Shown one piece after another: positions 26,158 through 36,325 of a stretch of 64,000 nucleotides of DNA. The first letter of the stretch is position 1, and every line of letters begins with the position of its first letter. The notes under the pieces are model-generated. The model had not been told where the DNA came from. It did not search any database and saw only the letters and a list, made by a program, of their open reading frames with translations. The position numbers and the translations under genes are program-made. This stretch comes from Methanocorpusculum sp. (GTDB lineage Archaea; Halobacteriota; Methanomicrobia; Methanomicrobiales; Methanocorpusculaceae): positions 62,001 to 126,000 of the forward strand of contig NZ_JAUSPQ010000008.1 in NCBI RefSeq assembly GCF_030655665.1. Direction: 5' to 3'.

Positions 26158-26922
26158 ATGCGAGTCTGTTGTGCCCAGTTGATTCAGGTATGGGATGATG
26201 TTGATGCGGCTTTTGTCAAAGCTGATGCTTTTCTTGCAGAAAATTCCCGGAAGGCAGATATGGTGGTATTTTCCGAACAGTTTGCGACCGGGTGGCGACC
26301 TGCCCCTTCGCCGATCTCGGGTGAGGCGGTGAAAAATCGGTGGCTTGCCCTTGCAGCGAAGCATAAGGTCTGCGTTGTTGGTTCGTATCAGAAAACCGTG
26401 GCGGGAGGTTTGCCGCAAAATACGATGCTCGCGTGCGGTCCGACCGGCGAGGTCATCGTCGAGTACTCTAAGATGTATCTGTTTGTGCCTGGAAAAGAGG
26501 ATCGGTGTTTTTCACCCGGTGCCGAGCCGGTGACGTTTGAGTACGGCGGCGTCAAGTTCGGGTGTGCGATCTGTTTTGATCTGCGGTTTCCGGAGTTGTT
26601 TCGGGAGTATCTGAGATTGGGATGCGAATGTGTTCTGGTCCAGGCTGCCTGGCCTGCTGCACGGGTCGCAGACTGGGAGCTTTTACTTCGGGCGCGTGGA
26701 CTGGAGAATAGAGGATTTGTTATCGGGGCTGCGTGTATGGGGTATGATCCTGTTTCGGGTACGGATTACTGCGGGCGGAGTATGGTATGCGATTATGAAG
26801 GGAGGGTCGTAAGTGATGGAGGTGTGTTTGAAGGAGGATGCTCGGGTGAGGTGGATGTGGATGGGGTGAGGGAGATGAGGAGGGTGTGGGGGATGTGTTC
26901 CCACGATTGTTTTCGATCTTGA
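26158..26922 (+). CDS. Carbon-nitrogen hydrolase (nitrilase superfamily)
   Basis: A 254-residue amidohydrolase-type enzyme with the full Glu-Lys-Cys triad: E40 in VVFSEQF, K105 in EYSKMYLF and C139 in CAICFDLRFPE. The family splits amides or nitriles; omega-amidase-like members act on 2-oxoglutaramate or similar compounds. The substrate is not indicated by neighbours. The last 25 codons are unusually G-rich. It is convergent with the manC-type gene (22-base gap). Confidence 0.9.
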   Translation: MRVCCAQLIQVWDDVDAAFVKADAFLAENSRKADMVVFSEQFATGWRPAPSPISGEAVKNRWLALAAKHKVCVVGSYQKTVAGGLPQNTMLACGPTGEVIVEYSKMYLFVPGKEDRCFSPGAEPVTFEYGGVKFGCAICFDLRFPELFREYLRLGCECVLVQAAWPAARVADWELLLRARGLENRGFVIGAACMGYDPVSGTDYCGRSMVCDYEGRVVSDGGVFEGGCSGEVDVDGVREMRRVWGMCSHDCFRS

Positions 26923-26944
26923 GAAAAAATAGTGTTCGCATCCA

Positions 26945-28297
26945 TTATTTTCTCTGATAATCATCATCACATCTGACAATATCCTCTTCTGTCAGAAGGT
27001 CTCCATTTTGCACTTCGACAACCTCAAGTGGAACATCTCCGGGATTTGCAAGCCGGTGAATTGTATTCGCGGGGACAAATGTGCTCTCGCCAGTTCTGAC
27101 AAGAAAGGTATTTTCTCCATTCGTGACTTCCGCGATTCCGCCTACCACGACCCAATGTTCACTCCGGTGATTATGATATTGAAGAGAAATTCGTTTGTGC
27201 GGAGCGACAACTAGTTTTTTAATAAGGAATGTTTTGCTTCGTAGCAGAGTTGTGTATGTTCCCCATGGCCGATGAACAATAGTGTGGTTAACAACCCTGT
27301 CATCATTTTTCTGGCGAAGCTGTTCGGTGATCTCCCCAATCTTCTGCGTCTGATTTTTTGGACAGATCATTAGGACGTCTGCCGTGTCGATGATCGCCAT
27401 CTCGGAAATGCCAATAGTGGAAATCAGTTTGTCTGATATGATGATATTGTTTTTTCCATCCGGTGTGATGTACTCTCCGTTCACCACATTACTATTAATA
27501 TCCTTCTCACTTATTGAATATAATGCTTCAAAACTACCGAGGTCGTTCCATGCAGTTGATAATGGCACGACTGCAACGTTGGGAGTTTTCTCCAGCAAAC
27601 CATAATCAATCGAAATCTTTGGTGTAAGTTCGTATGCCTTTGCTACGTTGTGGCTGAATGCATTGAAAACTTCTGGAGCATATTTCCTGCATTCATCTAA
27701 AAAGAAATTTGCTGAGAAACAAAATATCCCGGCGTTCCAGAGGTATCTTTCTTTCAGATATTTTTCTGCAGTATGTTTATCGGGTTTTTCCACAAAGGCC
27801 GATACCTTGTAGCCTCCTTCGAGTTTGTCTCCGGGTCGGATATATCCGTATCCTGTGTGAGGGGTGGTAGGGACGATGCCAAACGTGACAATATATTTCT
27901 TCGTAAGTTTTTCTGCAGCTTTGATTGCTTGATTGTAGGTTTCCGTCTCATCAAGAAGCTGATCTGAAGAGAGGGCGAGAATTATTGCATTGTTATCTAT
28001 TTCATGGATCTTAAGGGTGGCATATGTAATTGCCGGGAGGGTATTTTTCCCGCAGGGTTCTTCCAGCACATTGCAGGGAATGATGATTTGATTGAGCTGG
28101 TCTTCAACAAGAAACTTGTGTGTGTCATTTGTCACGACAAAGATCTCTTCCGGTTTTGAAAATAAAGAAGCACGCAAAACCGCCTTTTGGAAGAGTGATT
28201 TTTCTCCAAAAAGCGGGATGAACTGCTTGGGATAATTACTCCTGCTCAAAGGAAAGAGGCGTGTGCCAAAACCGCCGGCGAGAATTATTGTGTACAT
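26945..28297 (-). CDS. manC: Mannose-1-phosphate guanylyltransferase / mannose-6-phosphate isomerase
   Basis: A 450-residue bifunctional enzyme. The N-terminal nucleotidyltransferase has the signature LAGGFGTRLFPLSRSNYPKQ; the C-terminal cupin (about 330-450) has RPWGTY and YHNHRSEHWVVVGG of type II phosphomannose isomerases. It makes GDP-mannose, the precursor for the Gmd and Fcl reactions encoded next. No phosphomannomutase is in the window. The gene opens the glycan cluster and lies on the minus strand with the first gmd copy. Confidence 0.95.
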   Translation of the reverse strand: MYTIILAGGFGTRLFPLSRSNYPKQFIPLFGEKSLFQKAVLRASLFSKPEEIFVVTNDTHKFLVEDQLNQIIIPCNVLEEPCGKNTLPAITYATLKIHEIDNNAIILALSSDQLLDETETYNQAIKAAEKLTKKYIVTFGIVPTTPHTGYGYIRPGDKLEGGYKVSAFVEKPDKHTAEKYLKERYLWNAGIFCFSANFFLDECRKYAPEVFNAFSHNVAKAYELTPKISIDYGLLEKTPNVAVVPLSTAWNDLGSFEALYSISEKDINSNVVNGEYITPDGKNNIIISDKLISTIGISEMAIIDTADVLMICPKNQTQKIGEITEQLRQKNDDRVVNHTIVHRPWGTYTTLLRSKTFLIKKLVVAPHKRISLQYHNHRSEHWVVVGGIAEVTNGENTFLVRTGESTFVPANTIHRLANPGDVPLEVVEVQNGDLLTEEDIVRCDDDYQRK

Positions 28298-28534
28298 AAG
28301 GTATCTCCTGTATGTATAATATGAATGATTACAATCAAAAGGGTTGTGTATTTCATAACTCTTAAATGATTTTCATTTATCTGCATTATGAGATTGTTTA
28401 AACATCATGGAGTATTATCAGAAGAATCATTTTTAGTTATAGATTCCCAGAAAGAGATACTTTTCATCTAGGTCAGATAGACTCATCGTTCTATCTTATT
28501 GAAAAATAAATTTTTGTGTAAATAAAATCTGTTT
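28298..28534. other. AT-rich intergenic region between manC and the first gmd copy
   Basis: About 240 bases of strongly AT-rich DNA with no credible frame. It should contain the promoter of manC; TATAAT-type sequence occurs at 28315-28321 on the plus strand reading, just upstream of the manC start. Nothing else stands out. Confidence 0.3.
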
Positions 28535-29569
28535 TTAATCAAAAATCCACCATCTATTTGGGAAATGCTGGGTTATTTTCTGATCTCCTTCTCCTATGGG
28601 TTCCAATCCTATGTTGCGCATATCCGCATCAACCATAATTTTTATAAGATCCTGAAAGGTAATTTTTGGGTTCCATCCCAATATTTTGGTTGCTTTTCTG
28701 GTGTCAGCAATTACATTATCCACTTCAGATGGACGAAATAACGTTTTGTCAAAATGTATATATTTTTCCCAGTTTAAATCAGCATATTCAAACGCTTTTT
28801 CCACAAATTCTCGAATATAATGACTATTGCCTGTTCCAATCGCATAATCATCCGGTGTATCCTGCTGAAGCATGGTCCACATTATTTGCACGTATTCTGG
28901 TGCGTAACCCCAGTCGCGTTTCACATCAAGGTTTCCCATGATAATTTCATTTTGTTTCCCTGCAATAATTGATGCAACACCTTGCGTTATCTTTCGAGTA
29001 ACAAAATCTTCCCCTCTACGTGGAGACTCATGGTTAAAGAGAATACCACTGCAGGCAAACGTATTGTAACTTTCTCTATAGTTTTGGGTGAGATAATGTG
29101 CATACACTTTTGCACAGGCATACGGACTTCTTGGGTGAAGAAGTGTTGATTCATTTTGAGGTGGGGGAGTTAAACCGAACATCTCACTACTGGAAGCTTG
29201 GTAAAATTTGATATTTTTTCCACTCTTTAGGATTGCTTCCAATAATCTCGCAGTACCAAGACCAGTTATATTTCCTGTGTATGCAGGGCAGGTAAAACTG
29301 GATCCAACATGACTTTGTGCTGCGAGATTGTAGACTTCATCCGGCATTATTTCTGTGATAAGAGTTTTAATTAACTTATCATCGGATAAATCGCCGTGAT
29401 GTACAGTAATATTTTGTGCAGATCCCATATTCTTAGACTTTGTCTCAATTTGGAGGGATTTTCTGCTTAATCCATGAACAACGTAACCCTTGCTTAACAA
29501 GAATTCTGCAAGATATGATCCATCTTGCCCGGTAATGCCAGTAATCAATGCTGTTTTTCTAATGTTCAT
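28535..29569 (-). CDS. gmd: GDP-mannose 4,6-dehydratase, divergent AT-rich paralogue
   Basis: A 344-residue short-chain dehydrogenase of the extended type. [10 protein letters not shown] binds [12 protein letters not shown] and YACAKVY give the Ser-Glu and Tyr-x3-Lys catalytic residues. It converts GDP-mannose to GDP-4-keto-6-deoxymannose. Compared with the copy at 29998 it has a shortened, rewritten stretch after the NADP site (HGLSRKSLQIETKSKNMG instead of an [10 protein letters not shown] motif) and is AT-richer, so it may have a separate origin or a shifted specificity. The ATG at 29569 is preferred over a GTG one codon upstream. Confidence 0.88.
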   Translation of the reverse strand: MNIRKTALITGITGQDGSYLAEFLLSKGYVVHGLSRKSLQIETKSKNMGSAQNITVHHGDLSDDKLIKTLITEIMPDEVYNLAAQSHVGSSFTCPAYTGNITGLGTARLLEAILKSGKNIKFYQASSSEMFGLTPPPQNESTLLHPRSPYACAKVYAHYLTQNYRESYNTFACSGILFNHESPRRGEDFVTRKITQGVASIIAGKQNEIIMGNLDVKRDWGYAPEYVQIMWTMLQQDTPDDYAIGTGNSHYIREFVEKAFEYADLNWEKYIHFDKTLFRPSEVDNVIADTRKATKILGWNPKITFQDLIKIMVDADMRNIGLEPIGEGDQKITQHFPNRWWIFD

Positions 29570-29997
29570 CACTCACGCAGTCAGTGTATTATTAATATAT
29601 TTTGCTATGTCATCACTGTTTCTTTTGAGATATAATATAATGCAATCTGCAATTTATTGTTTGAATGATTGCTACTAAAATTTTTGCACTTTCCTTAACG
29701 TTGTTAGATAAGAGGAGTTGATTCGTTTTATTTGTATGCTCTTGCATTAGAAAAAGTCTGTGAATAACTATTATTCGGTTTTGCAGTGTTAAATTACCTA
29801 TTAAATCTGTTTAGGTGCAGAGAATAAGGAATGTCTTGTACAAAGTTTAGAAAATAGTCACTAAATTATATGTGTCAGTGAAACTAAAACATTTTTTTTC
29901 TTTGTTGAAATGTCTAATGAAAAAAGGTGATTAGACATACTTACATAGTAGAGAATAAGTTGTAAATAGCTTTCTCATCCATATACTAATCAATCAG
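29570..29997. other. Divergent intergenic region between the two gmd copies
   Basis: About 430 bases of AT-rich sequence with no frame that looks coding. It must hold promoters for both directions. TGTAAATAG at 29961-29969 lies about 30 bases before the GTG start of the second gmd. No strong repeat was noticed. Confidence 0.35.
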
Positions 29998-31050
29998 GTG
30001 ATTCATATTACAAAAACCGCTTTCATTACAGGTATCACTGGTCAGGACGGCTCCTATCTCGCTGAACTCCTTCTCCATAAAGGATATGAAGTACACGGTC
30101 TTATCCGCCGCGCCTCAACATTCAATACCTCCCGTCTTGATCACATCTATCAGGATCCGCATGATGACCCGAAACTGATCCTTCACTACGGGGATCTTTC
30201 GGATACAGAACAGATCTCCAATATCATCTACAATATCAAACCCTCGGAAGTCTACCACCTCGGTGCCCAGAGTCACGTGCGGGTGAGTTTTGACACGCCC
30301 GAGTACACCGGGAATGTCACCGGACTTGGAACCGCAAGACTCCTTGAAACCATCAGGAAAAGCGGTCAGGATATTAGATTCTATCAGGCATCAAGTTCTG
30401 AGATGTTTGGCGCAACCCCACCGCCTCAGAATGAGGGGACCAAGTTCTGGCCCCGCAGTCCGTATGCGTGTGCGAAAGTGTATGCGTATTACATGTCACG
30501 TAATTATCGTGATGGATATAATATGTTTGTCTGCAACGGAATTCTTTTCAATCATGAATCACCCCGTCGCGGCGAGACATTTGTAACGAGAAAGATCACC
30601 CGTGGTCTTGCAAATATCGTTGCAGGCAAACAGAAGTATCTCTATATGGGAAATCTCGATGCACGTCGCGACTGGGGTTTCTCGCCGGAATATGTTGAAG
30701 CGATGTGGATGATGCTTCAGCAGGATACACCGGATGATTATGTGGTGAGTACTGGTCAGACCAACTCGGTAAAAGAATTCCTCGAAGAGGCATTCAAATA
30801 CGCTGGTTTGAATTGGGAGGATCATGTCAGAATCGATCCGCAGTATTTCCGTCCAACAGAGGTGGAAAATCTTATCGGTGATTCAAGTAAGGCAAAGAAG
30901 ATTCTTGGCTGGGAACCAAAAGTAACCTTTGGTGATCTTACGAGGCTCATGGTCGATTCGGATTTCCGTGCAGCAAGACTGGAGCCGATAGGTGAAGGCG
31001 ATGCGGCTCTTGCAAAGTTGTATCCGAATAAATGGTGGGGAGGAGATTAA
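29998..31050 (+). CDS. gmd: GDP-mannose 4,6-dehydratase, canonical copy
   Basis: A 350-residue enzyme making GDP-4-keto-6-deoxy-D-mannose, the entry to GDP-fucose. [41 protein letters not shown] and [10 protein letters not shown] are all as in typical Gmd. It starts with GTG at 29998, since no ATG is available before the nucleotide-binding motif. The next gene, GDP-fucose synthase, starts immediately after the stop codon, so the pair forms the complete GDP-mannose to GDP-L-fucose route. Confidence 0.95.
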   Translation: MIHITKTAFITGITGQDGSYLAELLLHKGYEVHGLIRRASTFNTSRLDHIYQDPHDDPKLILHYGDLSDTEQISNIIYNIKPSEVYHLGAQSHVRVSFDTPEYTGNVTGLGTARLLETIRKSGQDIRFYQASSSEMFGATPPPQNEGTKFWPRSPYACAKVYAYYMSRNYRDGYNMFVCNGILFNHESPRRGETFVTRKITRGLANIVAGKQKYLYMGNLDARRDWGFSPEYVEAMWMMLQQDTPDDYVVSTGQTNSVKEFLEEAFKYAGLNWEDHVRIDPQYFRPTEVENLIGDSSKAKKILGWEPKVTFGDLTRLMVDSDFRAARLEPIGEGDAALAKLYPNKWWGGD

Positions 31051-31992
31051 ATGAGTGATATGCATTTTGAAGACAAGATCATTCTGGTAACCGGCGGCGC
31101 TGGTTTCCTCGGTTCGAATGTCGTAAAGCATCTCATAACATCAGGCGCAAAAAAAGAGAATATTATCATTCCGAGAAGCCGCGATATCGATCTCCGTGTA
31201 TGGGAGAATTGTTTATCGGTGACAAAGGGAGTGGATCTGGTGATCCACCTGGCTGCATCCGTTGGTGGTATTGGTTACAATATGAATAATCCAGGGTCCC
31301 TTTTTTATGATAATGCAATCATGGGGATCCAATTGATTGAAGCTGCCCGCCAAAATAGCGTGGACAAGTTTGTAGCTGTCGGAACGATCTGTGCATATCC
31401 AAAGTTTACGCCGATTCCATTCCGTGAAGAGGAATTATGGAATGGGTATCCTGAGGAAACAAATGCACCTTACGGTCTTGCGAAGAAGATGATGCTTGTT
31501 CAGGCTCAGTCGTATCGCCAGCAGTATGGATTCGATGCGATCTATCTCCTGCCGGTGAATCTGTATGGTCCGGGGGATAATTTCAATCTGGATAGTTCCC
31601 ACGTGATTCCGGCATTGATCAAGAAATTCATTGATGCGAAGGAGATTGGGTCGGATAAGGTTGAGGTTTGGGGGACTGGTGCGGCATCTCGGGAATTTTT
31701 GTTTGTGGATGATGCAGCACGGGCCATCGTTCTTGCAGCTCAAAAGTATGATAAGCCGGATCCGGTAAACATCGGTTCCTGTATGGAGATAACAATAAAG
31801 GAGCTCGTTGATCTGATTGCAGAACTGACAGATTTTGAAGGTGAGATCATTTGGGATACGAGTAAGCCGGATGGTCAACCGAGACGGATGCTGGATGTGA
31901 GTGTAGCGGAAAGGGAGTTTGGATTCAAGGCGAAGGTCGGTTTTGACGATGGACTGAAGAAGACGATAGAGTGGTACACTCAACAACGGTAA
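31051..31992 (+). CDS. fcl: GDP-L-fucose synthase
   Basis: A 313-residue epimerase-reductase acting on GDP-4-keto-6-deoxymannose. [16 protein letters not shown] binds [14 protein letters not shown] holds the active-site Cys, with Thr in place of the usual Ser of GSSCIYPK; YGLAKKM gives Tyr-x3-Lys; SSHVIPALI carries the active-site His. The family assignment is firm. It lies between gmd (no gap) and the fucosyltransferase-like gene (7-base gap), so one operon makes and uses GDP-fucose. A second in-frame ATG is at 31060. Confidence 0.93.
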   Translation: MSDMHFEDKIILVTGGAGFLGSNVVKHLITSGAKKENIIIPRSRDIDLRVWENCLSVTKGVDLVIHLAASVGGIGYNMNNPGSLFYDNAIMGIQLIEAARQNSVDKFVAVGTICAYPKFTPIPFREEELWNGYPEETNAPYGLAKKMMLVQAQSYRQQYGFDAIYLLPVNLYGPGDNFNLDSSHVIPALIKKFIDAKEIGSDKVEVWGTGAASREFLFVDDAARAIVLAAQKYDKPDPVNIGSCMEITIKELVDLIAELTDFEGEIIWDTSKPDGQPRRMLDVSVAEREFGFKAKVGFDDGLKKTIEWYTQQR

Positions 31993-31999
31993 GCACTGA

Positions 32000-32911
32000 A
32001 TGATCACAGTCAGGTTGCTTGGAGGATTGGGGAATCAGTTATTCCAGTATGCAGTTGGACGTTCCGTCTCTATTGAGAGAGATGATAAGCTCATCCTAGA
32101 TTCATCATTTTATGATTATCCACATTGTTGGACTGCCAAAAGAGAGTGTAAACTGAATCATTTCAATATTACAGGTAATTTCATTCATTACTCCAGATTA
32201 CCTGCTTCATTAATGTCAGTTATATGTCAGGGTGCATGGAAGATGCCGAAGATGATTAATTTTGTATCCGAAAATCTATTTCAAAAGATTCCTAGTCCGA
32301 TTTACCATTCTCATTATATCCATGAAACCATGTTTGAATCACAACCAGATAAATTTGATCTGGTAGGAAATCTCTATCTTGATGGGAATTGGCAGTCTGA
32401 GAAATATTTTGATAAATACGCTGTTGTTATCAAAAATGATTTGCGAGTATTAACTTCTCCTTCTCCTGAAAATATAAAGTGGGGTGAATTTATTTCGAAG
32501 CATAATACTATTTGTTTGCATGTACGTAGGGGAGATTATGTAACTGATTCTGTTGCAAGGCAACATGTAGGTACTTGTAGCATTGACTATTATAATAGAG
32601 CGATTAATTATATTGTAGATAGGGTTGATAACCCCGCATTTATTGTTTTCTCTGACGATATCCTTTGGACACGTGAACATATTCCAATTTGCTTTCCGGC
32701 ATATTATATGACACATAATAATGGTGAGACTGATTATGAAGATTTGCGCTTAATGTCACTATGTAATCATTTTATTACGGCAAATAGTTCATTTAGCTGG
32801 TGGGGTGCCTGGCTTGGGGATTATGAGGATAAAATTGTAGTGTGTCCGGAGAGATGGTATAATGATGGGACGAAGAATAATATTATCCCGGATAGATGGA
32901 TAAAAATTTAG
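32000..32911 (+). CDS. GT11-family fucosyltransferase-like glycosyltransferase
   Basis: A 303-residue glycosyltransferase of family 11 (alpha-1,2-fucosyltransferase-like). The start MITVRLLGGLGNQLFQYAVG, the donor-binding HVRRGDYV and the C-terminal ANSSFSWWGAWL are family signatures. It very likely transfers fucose from the GDP-fucose made by the two genes upstream; linkage and acceptor cannot be told. The gene is much AT-richer than gmd and fcl before it, suggesting a separate acquisition. Confidence 0.9.
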   Translation: MITVRLLGGLGNQLFQYAVGRSVSIERDDKLILDSSFYDYPHCWTAKRECKLNHFNITGNFIHYSRLPASLMSVICQGAWKMPKMINFVSENLFQKIPSPIYHSHYIHETMFESQPDKFDLVGNLYLDGNWQSEKYFDKYAVVIKNDLRVLTSPSPENIKWGEFISKHNTICLHVRRGDYVTDSVARQHVGTCSIDYYNRAINYIVDRVDNPAFIVFSDDILWTREHIPICFPAYYMTHNNGETDYEDLRLMSLCNHFITANSSFSWWGAWLGDYEDKIVVCPERWYNDGTKNNIIPDRWIKI

Positions 32912-32959
32912 ACTGAGATAATTATGCAAATAGTTTTTTTATTAAATGAGGAGTATTGA

Positions 32960-34099
32960 ATGAAAGTATTATATGATTATCAGGCATTTTTGCGGACAAA
33001 ATATGGTGGAGTGCCCCGGTATTTCTCTGAATTGATTCAATGTTATAATGTTGAGGATATAGAACCGATCGTTCCCCGTGGGTATTGTCGAAATGAGGAT
33101 TATCGGAATCTGTATTTTTCGGAACGAAAACCAGTAAACTGGCGCTTGCGTGATTCCATTGTGGACATGATGTATAGTCACTTTCATGTTAGTCCGGCAA
33201 AATATCTTTCAGGGATAAAAAGGCTTAGTCTCTCACAAATAAAGAAAGGGGATTTTGATATATTTCACCCAACATCATTTGATTCGTATTTTCTAGAGTA
33301 TATTGGTAAAAAACCCTATGTACTTACCATTTATGATTTAACGTATGATATTTATCCGGAGTTTTTTCCCTTGTCAACGGATGTACGTGCAAATATGCAC
33401 GTACTCGTAGAAAATGCAACCCATCTAATTGCTATTTCAGAGTGTACCAAGAATGATTTAGTTACATATTACAACGTAGATCCTGATTGTATTGATGTTG
33501 TGTATCTTGGTTCTTTATTTGAGAGATATTTAATTTCCCCAACATTATCGTTAGATGAGTCTAACAATAAATATCTGCTTTATGTCGGAGAACGTGGTGG
33601 ATATAAGAATTTTTACCATTTTGTAAATGCTATTCATCCAATTCTTCAAGCGAATCTCTGTGAATTGGTGTGTGTCGGAGGCGGGCAGTTTAGTGGAGAT
33701 GAAGTGAAATTTTTGAAATCTCTTGGAATTCTGCATAAGGTTCATCAGGAGTTTGTAAGCAATGAAAAATTGATTTCATTATATCAGCATGCTGTCGCAT
33801 TTGTCTATCCATCTTTGAATGAAGGCTTTGGTTTGCCCACATTAGAGGCATTTTCTTGTGGTTGTCCTGTAATTTGTAGTAATACGAGTTGTTTCCCGGA
33901 AGTTGGCGGCGATGCAGTAATTTATTTTGAGCCAAAATCTGCAGAATCCATAAGAAAGGCTGTTTATCGGGTTCTTTATGATAATAAATTACGAAATAAC
34001 ATGATATCTGATGGTTACAAGCAACTCAATAATTTCTCCTGGAATAAATGTGCGGAAGAGACTAAGAGAGTTTATCTAAAGGTGCTTGATTCAAAATAA
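32960..34099 (+). CDS. GT4-family glycosyltransferase
   Basis: A 379-residue retaining glycosyltransferase. The C-terminal domain has YVGERGGYKNF and the E-x7-E-like signature in YPSLNEGFGLPTLEAFSCGC. It resembles mannosyl- or rhamnosyltransferases of O-antigen loci; sugar specificity is unknown. GAGGAG at 32948-32953 sits well for the ATG at 32960. It is the last plus-strand gene of the fucose operon, convergent with the FkbM gene. Confidence 0.88.
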   Translation: MKVLYDYQAFLRTKYGGVPRYFSELIQCYNVEDIEPIVPRGYCRNEDYRNLYFSERKPVNWRLRDSIVDMMYSHFHVSPAKYLSGIKRLSLSQIKKGDFDIFHPTSFDSYFLEYIGKKPYVLTIYDLTYDIYPEFFPLSTDVRANMHVLVENATHLIAISECTKNDLVTYYNVDPDCIDVVYLGSLFERYLISPTLSLDESNNKYLLYVGERGGYKNFYHFVNAIHPILQANLCELVCVGGGQFSGDEVKFLKSLGILHKVHQEFVSNEKLISLYQHAVAFVYPSLNEGFGLPTLEAFSCGCPVICSNTSCFPEVGGDAVIYFEPKSAESIRKAVYRVLYDNKLRNNMISDGYKQLNNFSWNKCAEETKRVYLKVLDSK

Positions 34100-34131
34100 G
34101 ATTCTGAGTGAAAAAGAGGATTACATTTCCA

Positions 34132-35058
34132 TCAGTTTTTCGTTGCTCTGATTACACCACGACGGAGATAGGGTGGGCGAATAACATCTAATCCAACAAT
34201 CATATAACCTTGGGAATGTTTTGTGACAAAGCCATGTGAACGAAGAAGGTCCCCAAGCTTTTTTTCATCGTCATGATAATGATACGTACATGTAGCTACT
34301 TTTTTGATGCTATGTGACGAAAGTATCTTTTCCGCTCCGCACAGAAGACGTCCTTCATATCCTTCAACATCAAGTTTCAGGAATGTTGGATATTCTTTGT
34401 CTGCAAAATAATCATCTAATGAAATATTCATATCATCTGTTATATCTGAGAGATATTTCTGAACAATGACTACTTTATTGTTCCATGGAGCAAATGTTGC
34501 TTGTAATGGCTCCATCCATATCTCTTCAGGTTCAAATAGATAGAGTTTTTTGACTCGATCAACAATATTTAGTCCAAAATTACCCTCGGCCACTCCGCAA
34601 TCAACTACGATATCATCATTTTGCACATCAAATGTTTCTGTTAAATATCGGTGGGGTGATTGTGGGTGTTGCTCGATCTCCTGTAATCCGTAATAACTCC
34701 TTTTAATTCCATAATCACTCATTGAACGGGGAAAATATAATCGTTTACCATCCAAAAAAGTATACGGAAGCCCTCGATCCCTATCATGTAATACTTCTAT
34801 CGCTTCAAATTTAGCTGTGTAGTCTTCATTGAATAGTGATCCCCACTCGTAGGGATGCATTGTTATACCACATATGGGAAGATGATTTAGAACCTCGGCA
34901 ATCTCAGAATCAACATCAATATTTGCATAATATTCTTGGATGAATGAGATCATTTTTGCGTCTTTCAGTAATTTCCTCCATGCTAAGTATCGCCGTGCAA
35001 GAGGATATAACTGAGAGGGTAGCAGTGTTTCGCCGAGTGAAATTATTTTTTGATTCAA
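34132..35058 (-). CDS. FkbM-family methyltransferase
   Basis: A 308-residue SAM-dependent methyltransferase of the FkbM type. The SAM site is DIVVDCGVAEGNFGLNI and the family hallmark is FLKLDVEGYEGRLLCGAE. In glycan loci such enzymes O-methylate sugars. The start is a TTG at 35058, supported by GGGTGA on the minus strand (35065-35070) six bases upstream; the next ATG would remove about 35 residues. AT-rich like its neighbours. Confidence 0.85.
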   Translation of the reverse strand: MNQKIISLGETLLPSQLYPLARRYLAWRKLLKDAKMISFIQEYYANIDVDSEIAEVLNHLPICGITMHPYEWGSLFNEDYTAKFEAIEVLHDRDRGLPYTFLDGKRLYFPRSMSDYGIKRSYYGLQEIEQHPQSPHRYLTETFDVQNDDIVVDCGVAEGNFGLNIVDRVKKLYLFEPEEIWMEPLQATFAPWNNKVVIVQKYLSDITDDMNISLDDYFADKEYPTFLKLDVEGYEGRLLCGAEKILSSHSIKKVATCTYHYHDDEKKLGDLLRSHGFVTKHSQGYMIVGLDVIRPPYLRRGVIRATKN

Positions 35059-35167
35059 GTTAACTCACCCATAATATAAAATAAAAATGTCTGCATAACA
35101 TTAATATTTATCACTATGTCATATATCACATCATATTATGGGATATCTAAACGTTGCTGAATAATGA

Positions 35168-36325
35168 TTAAAATGATTCTGTTTTATTAAGGATTTTCTC
35201 AACAAAATCTTCATAATCTTTTGAAAACATTTCCCGTGTGTGATATTCTCTAGCATAAGACCATGATTTATATGACATAATTCTGAGTTCTTCAGTTGGT
35301 TTTTGAGATAATGAAATTACCGCCTCAATAATTGCATCTATGGTGTTTTCAGATAATGTACATCCAAAATCTCCAGTGTCAACTCCGGATTCATAACTGA
35401 TTATAGGAATTAATCCGGCATGCATGCAAGATATTACACTTCCTGCCTGTCCTTCAGAGCATGATGGATATATCAGTCCAACTGTATTCTGAATAGTATC
35501 CAGAAAGTCCTTACTGTCTAAAGATACAAATCCTAGTGTTTTTATGTTTGATGATTGATAAAGTTCTTTGAAATATGCATTTTCAAAGTCTTTCTCCATG
35601 TCAACTGGTCCGCATACGATTAAGTTATAATCTGGCAATTGACTAAAAGCTTCCAATACTAAATCAAGTCCTTTATGTACCATCCCTGTACTCCCAAGCC
35701 AAAGATAATTTTTGTTAATTTTTGTGAAATCTTTTTCATAATGGGGAAAGAGAAGTGATGTTGAGAGATGTATGGGATATAAGACCTTTTTTGAAAAGGC
35801 GTATGTATCCTGCGTAAATTTGTTGCCCAGTATTGTTGCACAATCTGCGTATTCAATGCCATTACATGGAGTAACTTGGCGTCTTGGTTTTAGTGAGAAA
35901 CCTCTTCTTGATTTCAAGTCAGAGAGTCGTTTTGTTTCAGCAGTATTCTGGAATTTCCAATGTGCTCCGGTGATGTGCAAAATTTTTTTGGAATTTTTCA
36001 GAAATGGGGTTAGACGTTCCATATTTGCATGTATATCAATGAATATTGCGTAGTTTCTTTTTGGAATAAAATGAGTGTTATTCCAATCAATCACATCTAC
36101 ATTATATCCATGTTTTAACCATATGTTTGCCATTTTTCTGCATTCCCATTTATTGGAATGATGATTAAATCTGGAATTATTCGGACTCATTCTAAACGGA
36201 TTTGTGATATATGATAGTAAAACAAATTTTTTACTGTTATTTTGGTTATTTAAATGAATTATATTGGGGTGGAGTATTTTTGATATTATAAATCGTGCAT
36301 ATTGTATAAGTTCAGTAATGCTCAT
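35168..36325 (-). CDS. GT4-like glycosyltransferase
   Basis: A 385-residue protein whose C-terminal half looks like a GT-B glycosyltransferase: YLWLGSTGMVHKGLDLVLEA, a nucleotide-sugar region, and LIYPSCSEGQAGSVISCMHA containing the acidic donor-site residue. The N-terminal half is less typical, with VLLSYITNPF and several aromatic residues. The sugar and acceptor are unknown. It is AT-rich and on the minus strand upstream of the FkbM gene, 109 bases apart. Confidence 0.8.
   Translation of the reverse strand: MSITELIQYARFIISKILHPNIIHLNNQNNSKKFVLLSYITNPFRMSPNNSRFNHHSNKWECRKMANIWLKHGYNVDVIDWNNTHFIPKRNYAIFIDIHANMERLTPFLKNSKKILHITGAHWKFQNTAETKRLSDLKSRRGFSLKPRRQVTPCNGIEYADCATILGNKFTQDTYAFSKKVLYPIHLSTSLLFPHYEKDFTKINKNYLWLGSTGMVHKGLDLVLEAFSQLPDYNLIVCGPVDMEKDFENAYFKELYQSSNIKTLGFVSLDSKDFLDTIQNTVGLIYPSCSEGQAGSVISCMHAGLIPIISYESGVDTGDFGCTLSENTIDAIIEAVISLSQKPTEELRIMSYKSWSYAREYHTREMFSKDYEDFVEKILNKTESF

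Noticed and set aside
26780-26935. G-rich stretch at the end of the carbon-nitrogen hydrolase gene as a possible structured element
   Set aside because: It is explained by the coding sequence (Gly, Val, Arg, Glu codons) and has no regular G-tract spacing that would support a quadruplex claim.
28298-29997. Insertion sequence or recombination scar around the AT-rich gmd copy
   Set aside because: No transposase remnant, terminal inverted repeat or target duplication could be found at its borders.
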